Assembly (NCBI RefSeq): GCF_041397485.1 | Contig: NZ_JAWKWO010000001.1 | Location: 992,001-1,056,000 of the forward strand | DNA length: 64,000 bases | From: Zhengella sp020637775 | GTDB lineage: Bacteria > Pseudomonadota > Alphaproteobacteria > Rhizobiales > Rhizobiaceae | Reading direction: 5' to 3' | In this document: positions 1 through 7,551 of the stretch, piece after piece | Layout of the letters: the number at the start of each line of letters is the position of its first letter | Position numbering within the stretch: the stretch's first letter is position 1 | Made by a program: the position numbers and the translations under genes | The notes under the pieces: generated by a model | Told to the model about the DNA's origin: nothing | Databases searched by the model: none | The model's input: the letters and a program-made list of their open reading frames with translations, nothing else

Positions 1-393
1 GCGCCGCACCACTTCCGAATGAGCGAAATTGGAGAAGCCGAGCCCGCCGTATTTCTTCGGAATGATCATCCCGAAAAATCGGTTGTCCTTGATGAAGGCC
101 CACACATGCGGCGGAAGATCGCCGGCCCGCGTGATCTCCCAATCGTGCAGCATGGCGCACAAGTCCTCGCACGGACCGTCGAGAAAGGCCTGCTCCTCGT
201 CGCTCAGCCGCGCCGGTTTGGTCGCCAGGAGTTTGCGCCAGTCGGGATGGCCGGTGAAAAGGTCCGCATCCCACCACACCTCCCCGGCATCGATGGCCTG
301 CTGTTCGGTTTGCGAAAGGGAAGGCAGTTGTTCCTTCGCCCAGGCGAAGATGGGGCGCGTGATGCGGTCACGTCGGAATGTGCGAAACGACAT
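1..393 (-). CDS. fadE: Acyl-CoA dehydrogenase, FadE type (N-terminal part, cut by window edge)
   Basis: The first 131 residues of a FadE-type acyl-CoA dehydrogenase, the FAD enzyme that opens each cycle of fatty acid beta-oxidation. The match rests on VWWDADLFTGHPDW (residues 39-52), the FLDGP..LC segment near 71-79 and the IPKKYGGLGF block at 111-120, all typical of the large (about 800 aa) FadE family rather than the 380 aa short-chain enzymes. The ATG at 393 has a strong AGGAGG-type ribosome site just upstream. The hydrophobic N-terminal extension of the E. coli enzyme is absent; the protein starts directly at the soluble part. It lies 73 bases downstream of the SDR/VKOR fusion gene on the same strand. 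The remaining protein lies beyond base 1. Confidence 0.85.
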   Translation of the reverse strand, partial: MSFRTFRRDRITRPIFAWAKEQLPSLSQTEQQAIDAGEVWWDADLFTGHPDWRKLLATKPARLSDEEQAFLDGPCEDLCAMLHDWEITRAGDLPPHVWAFIKDNRFFGMIIPKKYGGLGFSNFAHSEVVRR

Positions 394-466
394 GAGATCC
401 TCCTCTCGCGAGAACGCATGCGCGGCCCCGAGGTTCCGTGCAAAAGCCGCAGCCCCGCTTGCGCGT

Positions 467-2953
467 TCAGACGATCAGCCGGTCCCATGTCCCGTAGCTG
501 TTGCGGATGGCCCCCCGGGGAACCGCAAGGCCGATCAATGCGGCGCCGGCAAGGACGCTGGCGGCAAGCTGGAGAAGCGTCGTTCCGGCCACCAGCGCCA
601 CGATGATGAGTCCGGAGCCGAGCAGCATGTTGAGGAACCGCACCGGGCGCATGGTTTCGGCCATCGCGGTGAAGCTGACGGTGATGACAAGCGATCCGAT
701 CAGGTGGTCGGCATTGGCCATCACGCCCTCCGAACCCAGTGTCAGCCGGGTGAAGAGCAGCCAGGTGCCCACTGCCACCGAAGCGATCAGGCTCCACGGA
801 AACGAGACGCCGCCGACGATCATCTCGCGCAGGGCCTGCAGCGGATAGAGGTTGAAATCGTCGTCGTCCACGCGGCTGTCGGCACCCTCGTCCGTGTCGC
901 CGGTGAAGAAGATGCGCAGCACGGGCCGGCCGGCCTTGTGCCGCCGGACGAGAAACTGCCCGGTCGCGACCAGTTCGTCCACCGAATAGGGAATCTGGAT
1001 CACCATGGCGGCGGCTGCCAGCAGGCAGAGCGTGCACCAGGTGCCAAGCAGGATGGGCTGGATCACGATGAAGGTGATGGAGACGATGCCGAGCGGCACG
1101 ATCATGATGCCGAACAGCATCACCAGCCAGGGCATGGTGCGCCAGCGCCGCGACGAGCCTATCAGCCCGGTCAGGATTTCCAGCATGTAGGTGAGCGCGC
1201 CAAGGCCGGCATCAGGCACCGGCCAGGCCTCCGACACCGGCGATGTGATGATCTCTTCCGTGCCGTTCTTCCCGTTTTCGGCCGCGCCCGCGAAGAACGG
1301 GTCCCAGACGCCGTCCACATGCCCGAGCTGGTAGGCCGTCAGGTAGCGCGAGACGAGGAGCCCCACCACCGCCAGGACGATGATCGGCAGGCGCTGGAAC
1401 CAGCTCGACGGCGAGAATTCCCAACCCGGCGGAACCGTCGGGCCGGTGGTCGCCGCCACCACGCTGACGCCCGGCGGGGGCCGCACCACGACGGCAAGGG
1501 CAAAGACAAGCGCACCGGTCAATGTGCCGTTCAGATAGGCTGCCGCTGTCGGCGCCCAGAAGACAAGCGGCGCGAACATCACCCATATGCCGGCCGCCGC
1601 GACGGCCCAGCGCACGATGCTCAGCCGCCAGGACAGTGTCAGGAAGGAGAGAAGGACGATGGCAAGTCCGGCGATGGCATCGCTCCAGATCATCCCCGCC
1701 GCCTCGTAGCCGAGCGCCGGCGGACTGGTCATCAGCCAGGCGCCGAGTACCATGTTGAGGAAGGGTGCCCAGAGAAAATTCCGGTGCGCCGCGCGGTACC
1801 GTTCCTCGGCTGTCCTGCGCAGCGATTCCGGATCGGCCCTGCGCTCCGCCGCCTCACCCATCCATGGCGGCGGCGTGATTCCGTTTTGCCGGTACCAGCC
1901 GGCCGGGTCGTTTTTCAGGTTGGCTGCAATCCGGGGAAGCGTCCGGCGAATCGAGTGCTGCTCCTCCCAACCCAGCAATTCGCGGGCGAGCGTGGTGTCC
2001 AGTTCGTAATGATCGTCGGCCATGTCGATCATGAACGGGCGGATGAAGGGCTTCTCCCCCTGGTCGAAATCGTCGGGAACAACCGGCTCGCTTTTTTCCT
2101 CCAGCCATGCCCCGGCTGTTGCCAGCGGTTTGGGAACGCTGAACGTGTCCCACTGCTCTTCGCCATGGATCGCCGAGGCGATCAGCCGTTGCAATTCGCC
2201 ATAGGACACCGCATCGCTCTCGCCGACGAGAATGGCGATGTCGTCGGGAAGATCGCCGCGCCGGTCCACGGTGCGCACGAAGGCGTCCACCATGTCGGCC
2301 TTGTGGACGAAGGATTGCCCGGTCTCCAGCGATCCGGAATAGGCATGCGCCTTGGGGTTGCGTTCGTAGATGCGGGCGATCTGGTGCGACAGGGTCGGAA
2401 CGGCGCTCGTCTCGTCATAGAGGCCGGCAAGGCGCAACACGACATAGGGAATGTGGCCGTGATGGTCGCGTATTGCCTGTTCGGCACGGGCCTTCGACTG
2501 CGGATAGGCCCATTTGGGTTCGATCGCCGCCTTTTCCGTGATCGGCAGACCCGGCTTGCCCGCCCGATGCACCAGCATGGTCCCGGAATAGACGAACTGG
2601 CCGACCTCGAAGTCCTGCAAGGCATCAAGCAGGTTGCGCGTTCCATCCACATTGACCTTTTCGTAGAGCGGATGTTCTTCGCCGGAAAAATCGAAATAGG
2701 CGGCCAGATGGATGACGCTGGCAATCTTGCGGCCATGACGCTCGCCGATCTCTTCCAGCGCGAGGCGAACCGAATCGGGTGAAGACAGATCCGTCTCCAC
2801 CACCGGGCAGGCCGCTCCCTCCTTCTTCAGGTCGAGCCCGGCGATCCTGTAATTCCGTTTCAACGCCTTGACGAGCACCGTCCCGATCTGCCCGGCTGCG
2901 CCGGTGATCACGATCAGGGGCTTTGCGTTTCTCTCACTTCGTTTTTCGGCCAT
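467..2953 (-). CDS. SDR-like NAD-dependent epimerase/dehydratase fused to a membrane SPW/VKOR-like region
   Basis: An 828-residue two-part protein. Residues 1-350 form an extended-SDR Rossmann domain with the dinucleotide motif TGAAGQIG (17-24) and a YxxxK pair at Tyr150/Lys154, like nucleotide-sugar epimerases. From about residue 393 the protein becomes a membrane domain with roughly ten hydrophobic segments. WLMTSPPALGY (407-417) resembles SPW repeats, residues 520-660 resemble a vitamin K epoxide reductase (VKOR) bundle with the redox pair WCTLC (Cys640/Cys643), and 715-828 look like a second SPW-type segment. Only one other cysteine (Cys49) exists, so the loop cysteines of classical VKOR are missing. 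It sits between the IclR gene and fadE, all on the minus strand. Substrate and redox activity are unknown; the domain calls come from reading the sequence only. Confidence 0.8.
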   Translation of the reverse strand: MAEKRSERNAKPLIVITGAAGQIGTVLVKALKRNYRIAGLDLKKEGAACPVVETDLSSPDSVRLALEEIGERHGRKIASVIHLAAYFDFSGEEHPLYEKVNVDGTRNLLDALQDFEVGQFVYSGTMLVHRAGKPGLPITEKAAIEPKWAYPQSKARAEQAIRDHHGHIPYVVLRLAGLYDETSAVPTLSHQIARIYERNPKAHAYSGSLETGQSFVHKADMVDAFVRTVDRRGDLPDDIAILVGESDAVSYGELQRLIASAIHGEEQWDTFSVPKPLATAGAWLEEKSEPVVPDDFDQGEKPFIRPFMIDMADDHYELDTTLARELLGWEEQHSIRRTLPRIAANLKNDPAGWYRQNGITPPPWMGEAAERRADPESLRRTAEERYRAAHRNFLWAPFLNMVLGAWLMTSPPALGYEAAGMIWSDAIAGLAIVLLSFLTLSWRLSIVRWAVAAAGIWVMFAPLVFWAPTAAAYLNGTLTGALVFALAVVVRPPPGVSVVAATTGPTVPPGWEFSPSSWFQRLPIIVLAVVGLLVSRYLTAYQLGHVDGVWDPFFAGAAENGKNGTEEIITSPVSEAWPVPDAGLGALTYMLEILTGLIGSSRRWRTMPWLVMLFGIMIVPLGIVSITFIVIQPILLGTWCTLCLLAAAAMVIQIPYSVDELVATGQFLVRRHKAGRPVLRIFFTGDTDEGADSRVDDDDFNLYPLQALREMIVGGVSFPWSLIASVAVGTWLLFTRLTLGSEGVMANADHLIGSLVITVSFTAMAETMRPVRFLNMLLGSGLIIVALVAGTTLLQLAASVLAGAALIGLAVPRGAIRNSYGTWDRLIV

Positions 2954-3128
2954 GCGCTCCGGTTTTCAGGTTCGGACTGGAAAACGGCAAGGGGACAGCC
3001 GCCCTTGCGGCCGCGCCCGGCTTGCAAGTGCAATGAACACGGCCCCGGTCATGTTCCGGAACGGAATACAGATTGTACCGCAATGGCAGCGGATGCCGGC
3101 TCGCCCGGCAGCCGGAAGGCAGGCAATC

Positions 3129-3926
3129 CTAGAGCGCGTTGAGGATGCGCTGGATGCGTTCGACCATGCCGACCATGGCCGGTCCGTAGACGGTTTCCAT
3201 CTTGTCCCGCGTGAACTGATGCGGCGGCCCGCCGCAATTCAGCCCGTAGATACCGGACCCGTCAGCCGCCACCAGCGCCGTGCCGACGGCGTTGATGTCG
3301 TCGCGCCAGGTGCCCGGGGAGGCGACGAAGCCCTTTGCGGAAAATTCCGTGACCGCCCTGTCGATCGTTGCCTTCAGATCCGGCCATTGCGAACCGTAGC
3401 GTTCCGAAAGCCCGGCCAGGACCGGCGCGCGCTGCTGGGGCGTCATGGCGGCGATGATGGCCCGGCCCATGGCCGTCTTGGCAAGCGGGACGCGCGACCC
3501 GGTATCGAGCTGGACGGTGAAGGTCGAGGACCCACGCGAAATATCGATATAGAGCGCGCGATTGCGATCCAGAACGCCAAGTGCCACCGGCGCGGCCAGC
3601 CGGTCTGCCATCTCTTCCATCAGCGGCCGCGCCACCTGCCGGATGCCAAGCCCCGCCAGCGCGGAATAGCCGAGCGCGATGGCTTGAGGCGCCAGCCTGT
3701 ATTTGCCCAGACGCGGCACCTGGGTAAGGTATCCCAGCTGGCACAGCGTATAGGTGAGGCGCGTCACCGTCGGCTTCGCCAGGCCGGTCCGCTCGGCGAT
3801 TTCCTGATTGCCCAGAAACGTGTCCCGCGCCTTGAAGGCACGCAACACCTCCAGCCCGCGGGCGAGCGCCATCACGAACTTGCGGTCGCCGCCTTCAAAT
3901 TGCGCCAGATGCTGGTTGCTCTCCAC
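3129..3926 (-). CDS. IclR family transcriptional regulator
   Basis: A 265-residue IclR-type repressor/activator. The winged helix lies near residues 20-75, with the recognition helix in GLAKPTVTRLTYTLCQLGYL. The effector-binding GAF-like domain follows (about 90-255), including the family-typical GLNCGGPP segment near the C-terminus. Length is normal for the family. The gene is divergent from the ABC transporter operon starting at 4137, and a perfect 15-base palindrome (4016-4030) lies between them, so it most likely controls that operon and perhaps the downstream SDR fusion and fadE genes. The ligand cannot be told from sequence. The ATG at 3926 is preceded by a GGGGGCGG stretch that may serve as ribosome site. 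Confidence 0.9.
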   Translation of the reverse strand: MESNQHLAQFEGGDRKFVMALARGLEVLRAFKARDTFLGNQEIAERTGLAKPTVTRLTYTLCQLGYLTQVPRLGKYRLAPQAIALGYSALAGLGIRQVARPLMEEMADRLAAPVALGVLDRNRALYIDISRGSSTFTVQLDTGSRVPLAKTAMGRAIIAAMTPQQRAPVLAGLSERYGSQWPDLKATIDRAVTEFSAKGFVASPGTWRDDINAVGTALVAADGSGIYGLNCGGPPHQFTRDKMETVYGPAMVGMVERIQRILNAL

Positions 3927-3962
3927 AAGCCGCCCCCTTCAAGACGTTCCCCACCCCCCGTG

Positions 3963-3990
3963 TTGACATTCGGGGTGAGGTGAATATCAA
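3963..3990 (+). promoter_or_regulatory. Predicted promoter of the liv-type ABC operon
   Basis: TTGACA at 3963-3968 and TATCAA at 3985-3990, separated by 16 bases, in an AT-rich stretch unlike the surrounding sequence. It points toward the ABC transporter operon and would start transcription near 3997, upstream of the palindrome at 4016-4030. Prediction from motif match only. Confidence 0.55.
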
Positions 3991-4015
3991 TTACATATAA
4001 AAAAGTAAAACATAA

Positions 4016-4030
4016 TTTCGCTATGCGAAA
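4016..4030. promoter_or_regulatory. Perfect palindrome, likely operator of the divergent IclR regulator
   Basis: TTTCGCTATGCGAAA is a perfect inverted repeat with 6-base arms and a TAT centre. It lies in the 210-base gap between the IclR gene and the ABC operon, about 20 bases downstream of the predicted transcription start. IclR-type regulators bind short palindromes of this length next to their own genes, so this is the best operator candidate. Binding is inferred. Confidence 0.55.
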
Positions 4031-4047
4031 CGGGAGGAGCATCCACG

Positions 4048-4137
4048 ATGCATCGTGTGCATGCGGATTTGGCGGCAGCCGGCCGCAGCGGGTTCATTTT
4101 GCCATTCGACCTTTCGCCGGCCGGCGGTGCCCCGTGA
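4048..4137 (+). CDS. Short leader ORF (29 codons) overlapping the livG start
   Basis: ATG at 4048 follows a strong GGGAGGAG ribosome site (4032-4039) and opens a 29-codon frame that ends at TGA 4135-4137. The last A of that stop is the first base of the livG ATG (TGATG arrangement), which favours translational coupling. livG itself has only a weak ribosome site, so ribosomes ending this frame may supply its initiation. The peptide begins MHRVHADLAA and matches no family I recognise; it has no run of one amino acid as in attenuator leaders. It could also be chance, with livG starting further upstream at 4023 in another frame. Confidence 0.4.
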   Translation: MHRVHADLAAAGRSGFILPFDLSPAGGAP

Positions 4138-4913
4138 TGCCGGCCGGCGGCTCCTTGCTTTCCGTGCAGGACGTGGCCGTCCGGTTCGGCGGCATCAAGG
4201 CCCTCGACGGGATCAGCTTTACCATCGAGCCTGGCCAGATTCTTGGTCTGATCGGTCCCAATGGCGCTGGCAAGACGACGCTCTTCAATTGCTTGAGCCG
4301 TCTCTACACCCCCAATTCGGGCGACATCCGGCTTGCCGGCAAGACCCTGCTGGACCGGCCGGCACACCGCATTTCCTCCGCCGGTATCGGCCGCACCTTC
4401 CAGAACCTCGCGTCCTTTGCCAATCTCAGCGTGCGCGACAACGTGCGCATCGGCGCCCATTCCGCCAGCCGGAGCGACATGGTCAGCGATGTGTTGCGCC
4501 TGCCCCGGTCGCGCCGGCAGGAAACCCGCATCAACGCCATTGTCGACGAATTGCTGGACTATCTCGATCTGCAGGGCGTCGCGGACGAGACGGTTTCCGG
4601 CCTTTCCTTCGGCACGCTCAAGCGTGTCGAACTGGCCCGTGCGCTCGCCAGCCGGCCGCGCCTTCTTCTGCTCGACGAGCCGGCCGGCGGCCTCAATCAT
4701 GACGAAGTCTCCGAACTCGCCGGCCACATCCGCCGCATTCGCGACGAGCGCAACGTGACCATTCTTCTCGTGGAGCATCACATGAACCTCGTCATGTCGG
4801 TTTCCGACGTGGTGGTGGTCCTGAACTTCGGCCGCAAGATCGCCGAAGGAACGCCGGGCGAAGTCCAGGCAGACCCCGAAGTGATCCGCGCCTATCTGGG
4901 GGATCGCAAATGA
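4137..4913 (+). CDS. livG: Branched-chain amino acid type ABC transporter, ATP-binding protein LivG
   Basis: One of two ATPases of a HAAT-family (Liv-type) importer. In the 258-residue form starting at 4137, Walker A is GPNGAGKT (40-47), the Q-loop lies in GIGRTFQNL, the signature is LSFGTLKR (an altered LSGGQ, common in LivG) and Walker B is LLLLDEPAGG. LivG proteins carry the C-terminal helix seen here after the H-loop (VEHHM). The ATG at 4137 was chosen because alignment with the family begins a few residues later (LLSVQDVAVRFGGI); an in-frame ATG at 4023 has no ribosome site. The stop overlaps the livF start by four bases (ATGA). Confidence 0.88.
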   Translation: MPAGGSLLSVQDVAVRFGGIKALDGISFTIEPGQILGLIGPNGAGKTTLFNCLSRLYTPNSGDIRLAGKTLLDRPAHRISSAGIGRTFQNLASFANLSVRDNVRIGAHSASRSDMVSDVLRLPRSRRQETRINAIVDELLDYLDLQGVADETVSGLSFGTLKRVELARALASRPRLLLLDEPAGGLNHDEVSELAGHIRRIRDERNVTILLVEHHMNLVMSVSDVVVVLNFGRKIAEGTPGEVQADPEVIRAYLGDRK

Positions 4914-5623
4914 GCCCGCTTCTGAAGGTCCGCGGGCTTGAGGCCCGCTACGGACAACTGAAAGTGCTCCATGGCATCGATTTCGACATCGGCCGCGGCG
5001 CGGTGACCACGCTGCTTGGCGCCAATGGCGCGGGCAAGACCACCACCTTGCGGGCCCTTTGCGCCATGGTGCGCCATTCCGGCACGATCGAATTCGACGG
5101 ACAGGACATCGCGCGCAAGCGCACCGAGGACATCGTGCGCCTCGGCATCGCCCATGTGCCGGAAGGACGCGGCACCTTCACGTCGCTTTCGGTGGAGGAA
5201 AACCTGCAACTGGGCGCCATGACGCGCCGCCAGGGCAGCGGCATCGCCGAGGACATCGCCCGGATCTATCGCATTTTCCCCCGCCTTGAGGAGCGCTCGC
5301 GCCAGCAGGCAGGCACCCTTTCGGGCGGCGAGCAGCAAATGCTGGCCATCGGACGTGCCCTCATGCTCAGGCCCGCGCTCATGCTGCTGGACGAGCCCTC
5401 GTTCGGCCTTGCGCCGCTCGTCGTCGAGGAGCTCTTCGCCATTCTCGCGGACATCCGCGACACCATGGGCGTCAGCATGCTGCTGGTCGAGCAGAACGCC
5501 TCGCTCGCGCTCGAACTGGCCGACCAGGCCTACCTCATCGAGACCGGCAGCATCGCCATGTCCGGTCCGGCGGCGCAGATTCGCGGCGACGACACGATCC
5601 GCAATTCCTACCTCGGCTATTGA
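4910..5623 (+). CDS. livF: Branched-chain amino acid type ABC transporter, ATP-binding protein LivF
   Basis: Second ATPase of the Liv-type importer, 237 residues. Walker A GANGAGKTT (37-45), the LivF-typical HVPEGRGTF segment, signature LSGGEQQ and Walker B LMLLDEPSFGLAP are all present. The start overlaps the livG stop by four bases and the stop lies 11 bases before livH, so the genes are translated as one unit. The transported compound is not set by the ATPases; in this family it can be branched-chain amino acids, amides, urea or aromatic acids. Confidence 0.9.
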   Translation: MSPLLKVRGLEARYGQLKVLHGIDFDIGRGAVTTLLGANGAGKTTTLRALCAMVRHSGTIEFDGQDIARKRTEDIVRLGIAHVPEGRGTFTSLSVEENLQLGAMTRRQGSGIAEDIARIYRIFPRLEERSRQQAGTLSGGEQQMLAIGRALMLRPALMLLDEPSFGLAPLVVEELFAILADIRDTMGVSMLLVEQNASLALELADQAYLIETGSIAMSGPAAQIRGDDTIRNSYLGY

Positions 5624-5634
5624 AGGGGCAAGCG

Positions 5635-6513
5635 ATGGAGATCTTCATCCAGCAGGTTCTCGGCGGCATTGCCACCGGTGGCATCTATGCCTGCATGGCA
5701 CTCGCCGTCGTGATGATCTATCAGGCGATCCACCACCTCAACCTGGCCCAGGGCGAGATGGCGATGTTTTCCACCTTCATGGCCTGGCAATTGCTTCAAT
5801 GGGGCTTTCCCTATTGGGGCGCGTTCCTGCTGGCGCTCGCATTGTCCTTTGCCGGCGGCTTCCTGATCGAACGCATCGTGCTCAAGCCGATAGCCAATGC
5901 CCCGGTACTCAGCCATCTGGTCATCTTCATCGCGCTCTACGCCATCTTCAACTCGCTGGCCGGCTTCATCTGGGATTTCACCGTCAAGCCGTTTCCCAGC
6001 CCGTTCGGCACCGCCACGCTGTTTGGCGGCGGGCTGATCGGCGCCCACCAGGCCGGGATGATCCTTGTCACGCTCGTCGTCCTCGTGCTGCTGTTCGCCT
6101 TCTTCCGCTACACGCGCATCGGCCTGGCCATGCGCGCCGCCGCGGCCAATCCCGAATCCGCGCGCCTGGTCGGCATTCGCGTCGGCACCATGGCGGCGCT
6201 GGGATGGGGCATGGCCTCGGCCATCGGCGCGGTGGCCGGCATCATGATCGCGCCGGTCGTCTTTCTCGAACCCAACATGATGCTCTCCATCCTGCTCTAC
6301 GGCTTTGCCGGCGCGGTGCTTGGCGGCCTGACCAGCCCCGGCGGTGCCGTTTTCGGCGGCTTTGCCGTCGGCGTGATCGAGAACCTGGCGGGAACCTACA
6401 TCCCGGTTGTCGGCGCCGAACTGAAACTGCCCATCGCCCTGGCCCTGATCGTGGTCGTCCTCGTCATCAAGCCGAACGGCCTGTTTGGCCGCACCGTGGT
6501 TCAAAGGGTCTGA
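5635..6513 (+). CDS. livH: Branched-chain amino acid type ABC transporter, permease LivH
   Basis: A 292-residue inner-membrane permease with about eight hydrophobic helices. The N-terminus MEIFIQQVLGGIATGGIYA and the following NLAQGEMAMFSTF segment match the LivH family, in which this region reads roughly N-F-A-H-G-E. The conserved EAA-like loop is GIRVGTMAALGWGMASAIGA (about residues 182-201). The ATG at 5635 is preceded by AAGGGG; a TTG five codons upstream in the same frame is a less likely start. It pairs with LivM to form the pore and is coupled to livF and livM in one operon. Confidence 0.9.
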   Translation: MEIFIQQVLGGIATGGIYACMALAVVMIYQAIHHLNLAQGEMAMFSTFMAWQLLQWGFPYWGAFLLALALSFAGGFLIERIVLKPIANAPVLSHLVIFIALYAIFNSLAGFIWDFTVKPFPSPFGTATLFGGGLIGAHQAGMILVTLVVLVLLFAFFRYTRIGLAMRAAAANPESARLVGIRVGTMAALGWGMASAIGAVAGIMIAPVVFLEPNMMLSILLYGFAGAVLGGLTSPGGAVFGGFAVGVIENLAGTYIPVVGAELKLPIALALIVVVLVIKPNGLFGRTVVQRV

Positions 6514-6514
6514 C

Positions 6515-7525
6515 ATGGCTGTGCAAGAGCAAGTGAACTCCGTCTCCGCCGATCATCCGGACGCGGCCGCGGCCAGGCGCTTCAGCCGCGGCGCCTGGCT
6601 TGGCATCGCCGTCCTTCTGGTGCTCTTCGTCTGCCCGCTCTTCCTGAAGGGCTTCACCGTTTTCCAGCTCAACATGATGCTGATCTATGCCATCGCCATC
6701 ATGGGCCTGAACCTGTTGACCGGCTTCAACGGCCAGTTCTCGCTGGGCCATGGCGCCTTCTACGCCATCGGCGCCTACACGACAGCCATTCTCATGGAAC
6801 ACTACGGCATCGGCTATCTGTGGACGATCCCCGTGGCCGGCCTGGTCTGCTTTGTTTCCGGCTTCCTGTTCGGCCTGCCGGCCTTGCGGCTGGAGAGCAT
6901 TTATCTCGCCCTGGCCACCTTCTCGCTGGCCATTGCCACGCCGCAAATGCTCAAGCTCTCCGTTCTGGAGGAATGGACCGGCGGCGTGCAGGGCATCGTC
7001 ATCCTGAAGCCGGATCCGCCGTTCGGGCTGCCGCTCTCCCAGGACCAGTGGCTCTACTATCTCACGCTCGTCATCGGCCTGCTGCTCTACTGGGCCGCGC
7101 GCAATCTCGTTGCCAGCCGCTCCGGCCGCGCCATGATGGCCATTCGCGACAATCCGGTCGCCGCCCGCTCCATGGGCGTCAACGTATCGCTCTACAAGGC
7201 GCTTGCCTTCGGCGTCAGCGCGCTTTTCACCGGCATTGCCGGCGCCCTGGCGGCCATCGTCATCCAGTTCGTGGCCCCTGACAGCTTCACGCTCGTCCTG
7301 TCCATCGCGCTGCTCGTCGGTCTGGTCGTCGGCGGCGTCGGCTGGCTGCCCGGCGCCATCGCGGGCGGCGCCTTCATCGTTTTCGTCCCCAACATCGCCG
7401 AGGAGGTCTCCAAGGGCCTGTCCGGCGCGATGTACGGCATCATCCTCATCCTGCTGATCTACCTGATGCCGAGCGGGGCGGGAGGTCTGATCCGGACCTT
7501 GGCGGATCGCATGAAGCGCCGCTAA
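6515..7525 (+). CDS. livM: Branched-chain amino acid type ABC transporter, permease LivM
   Basis: A 336-residue permease with an N-terminal soluble tail of about 25 residues followed by eight to nine hydrophobic helices. The block NLLTGFNGQFSLGHGAFYAI is diagnostic for LivM, as is the cytoplasmic loop SRSGRAMMAIRDNPVAARSM. The C-terminus ends in a short basic tail. The ATG at 6515 starts one base after the livH stop and follows AAAGGG. It would form the transport channel together with LivH. Confidence 0.9.
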   Translation: MAVQEQVNSVSADHPDAAAARRFSRGAWLGIAVLLVLFVCPLFLKGFTVFQLNMMLIYAIAIMGLNLLTGFNGQFSLGHGAFYAIGAYTTAILMEHYGIGYLWTIPVAGLVCFVSGFLFGLPALRLESIYLALATFSLAIATPQMLKLSVLEEWTGGVQGIVILKPDPPFGLPLSQDQWLYYLTLVIGLLLYWAARNLVASRSGRAMMAIRDNPVAARSMGVNVSLYKALAFGVSALFTGIAGALAAIVIQFVAPDSFTLVLSIALLVGLVVGGVGWLPGAIAGGAFIVFVPNIAEEVSKGLSGAMYGIILILLIYLMPSGAGGLIRTLADRMKRR

Positions 7526-7551
7526 GGCGCCGAACCAGAGGGAGTGAAGAC

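Noticed and set aside
29..2782. Very long open frame on the plus strand opposite the SDR fusion gene
   Set aside because: Antisense frame kept open by high GC at third codon positions; composition is Arg/Gly/His-rich without any family signature, while the minus strand frame has clear domains.
4023..4136. Longer N-terminus of LivG from ATG 4023
   Set aside because: No ribosome site before 4023, the ATG lies inside the 15-base palindrome, and LivG similarity begins only near 4150.
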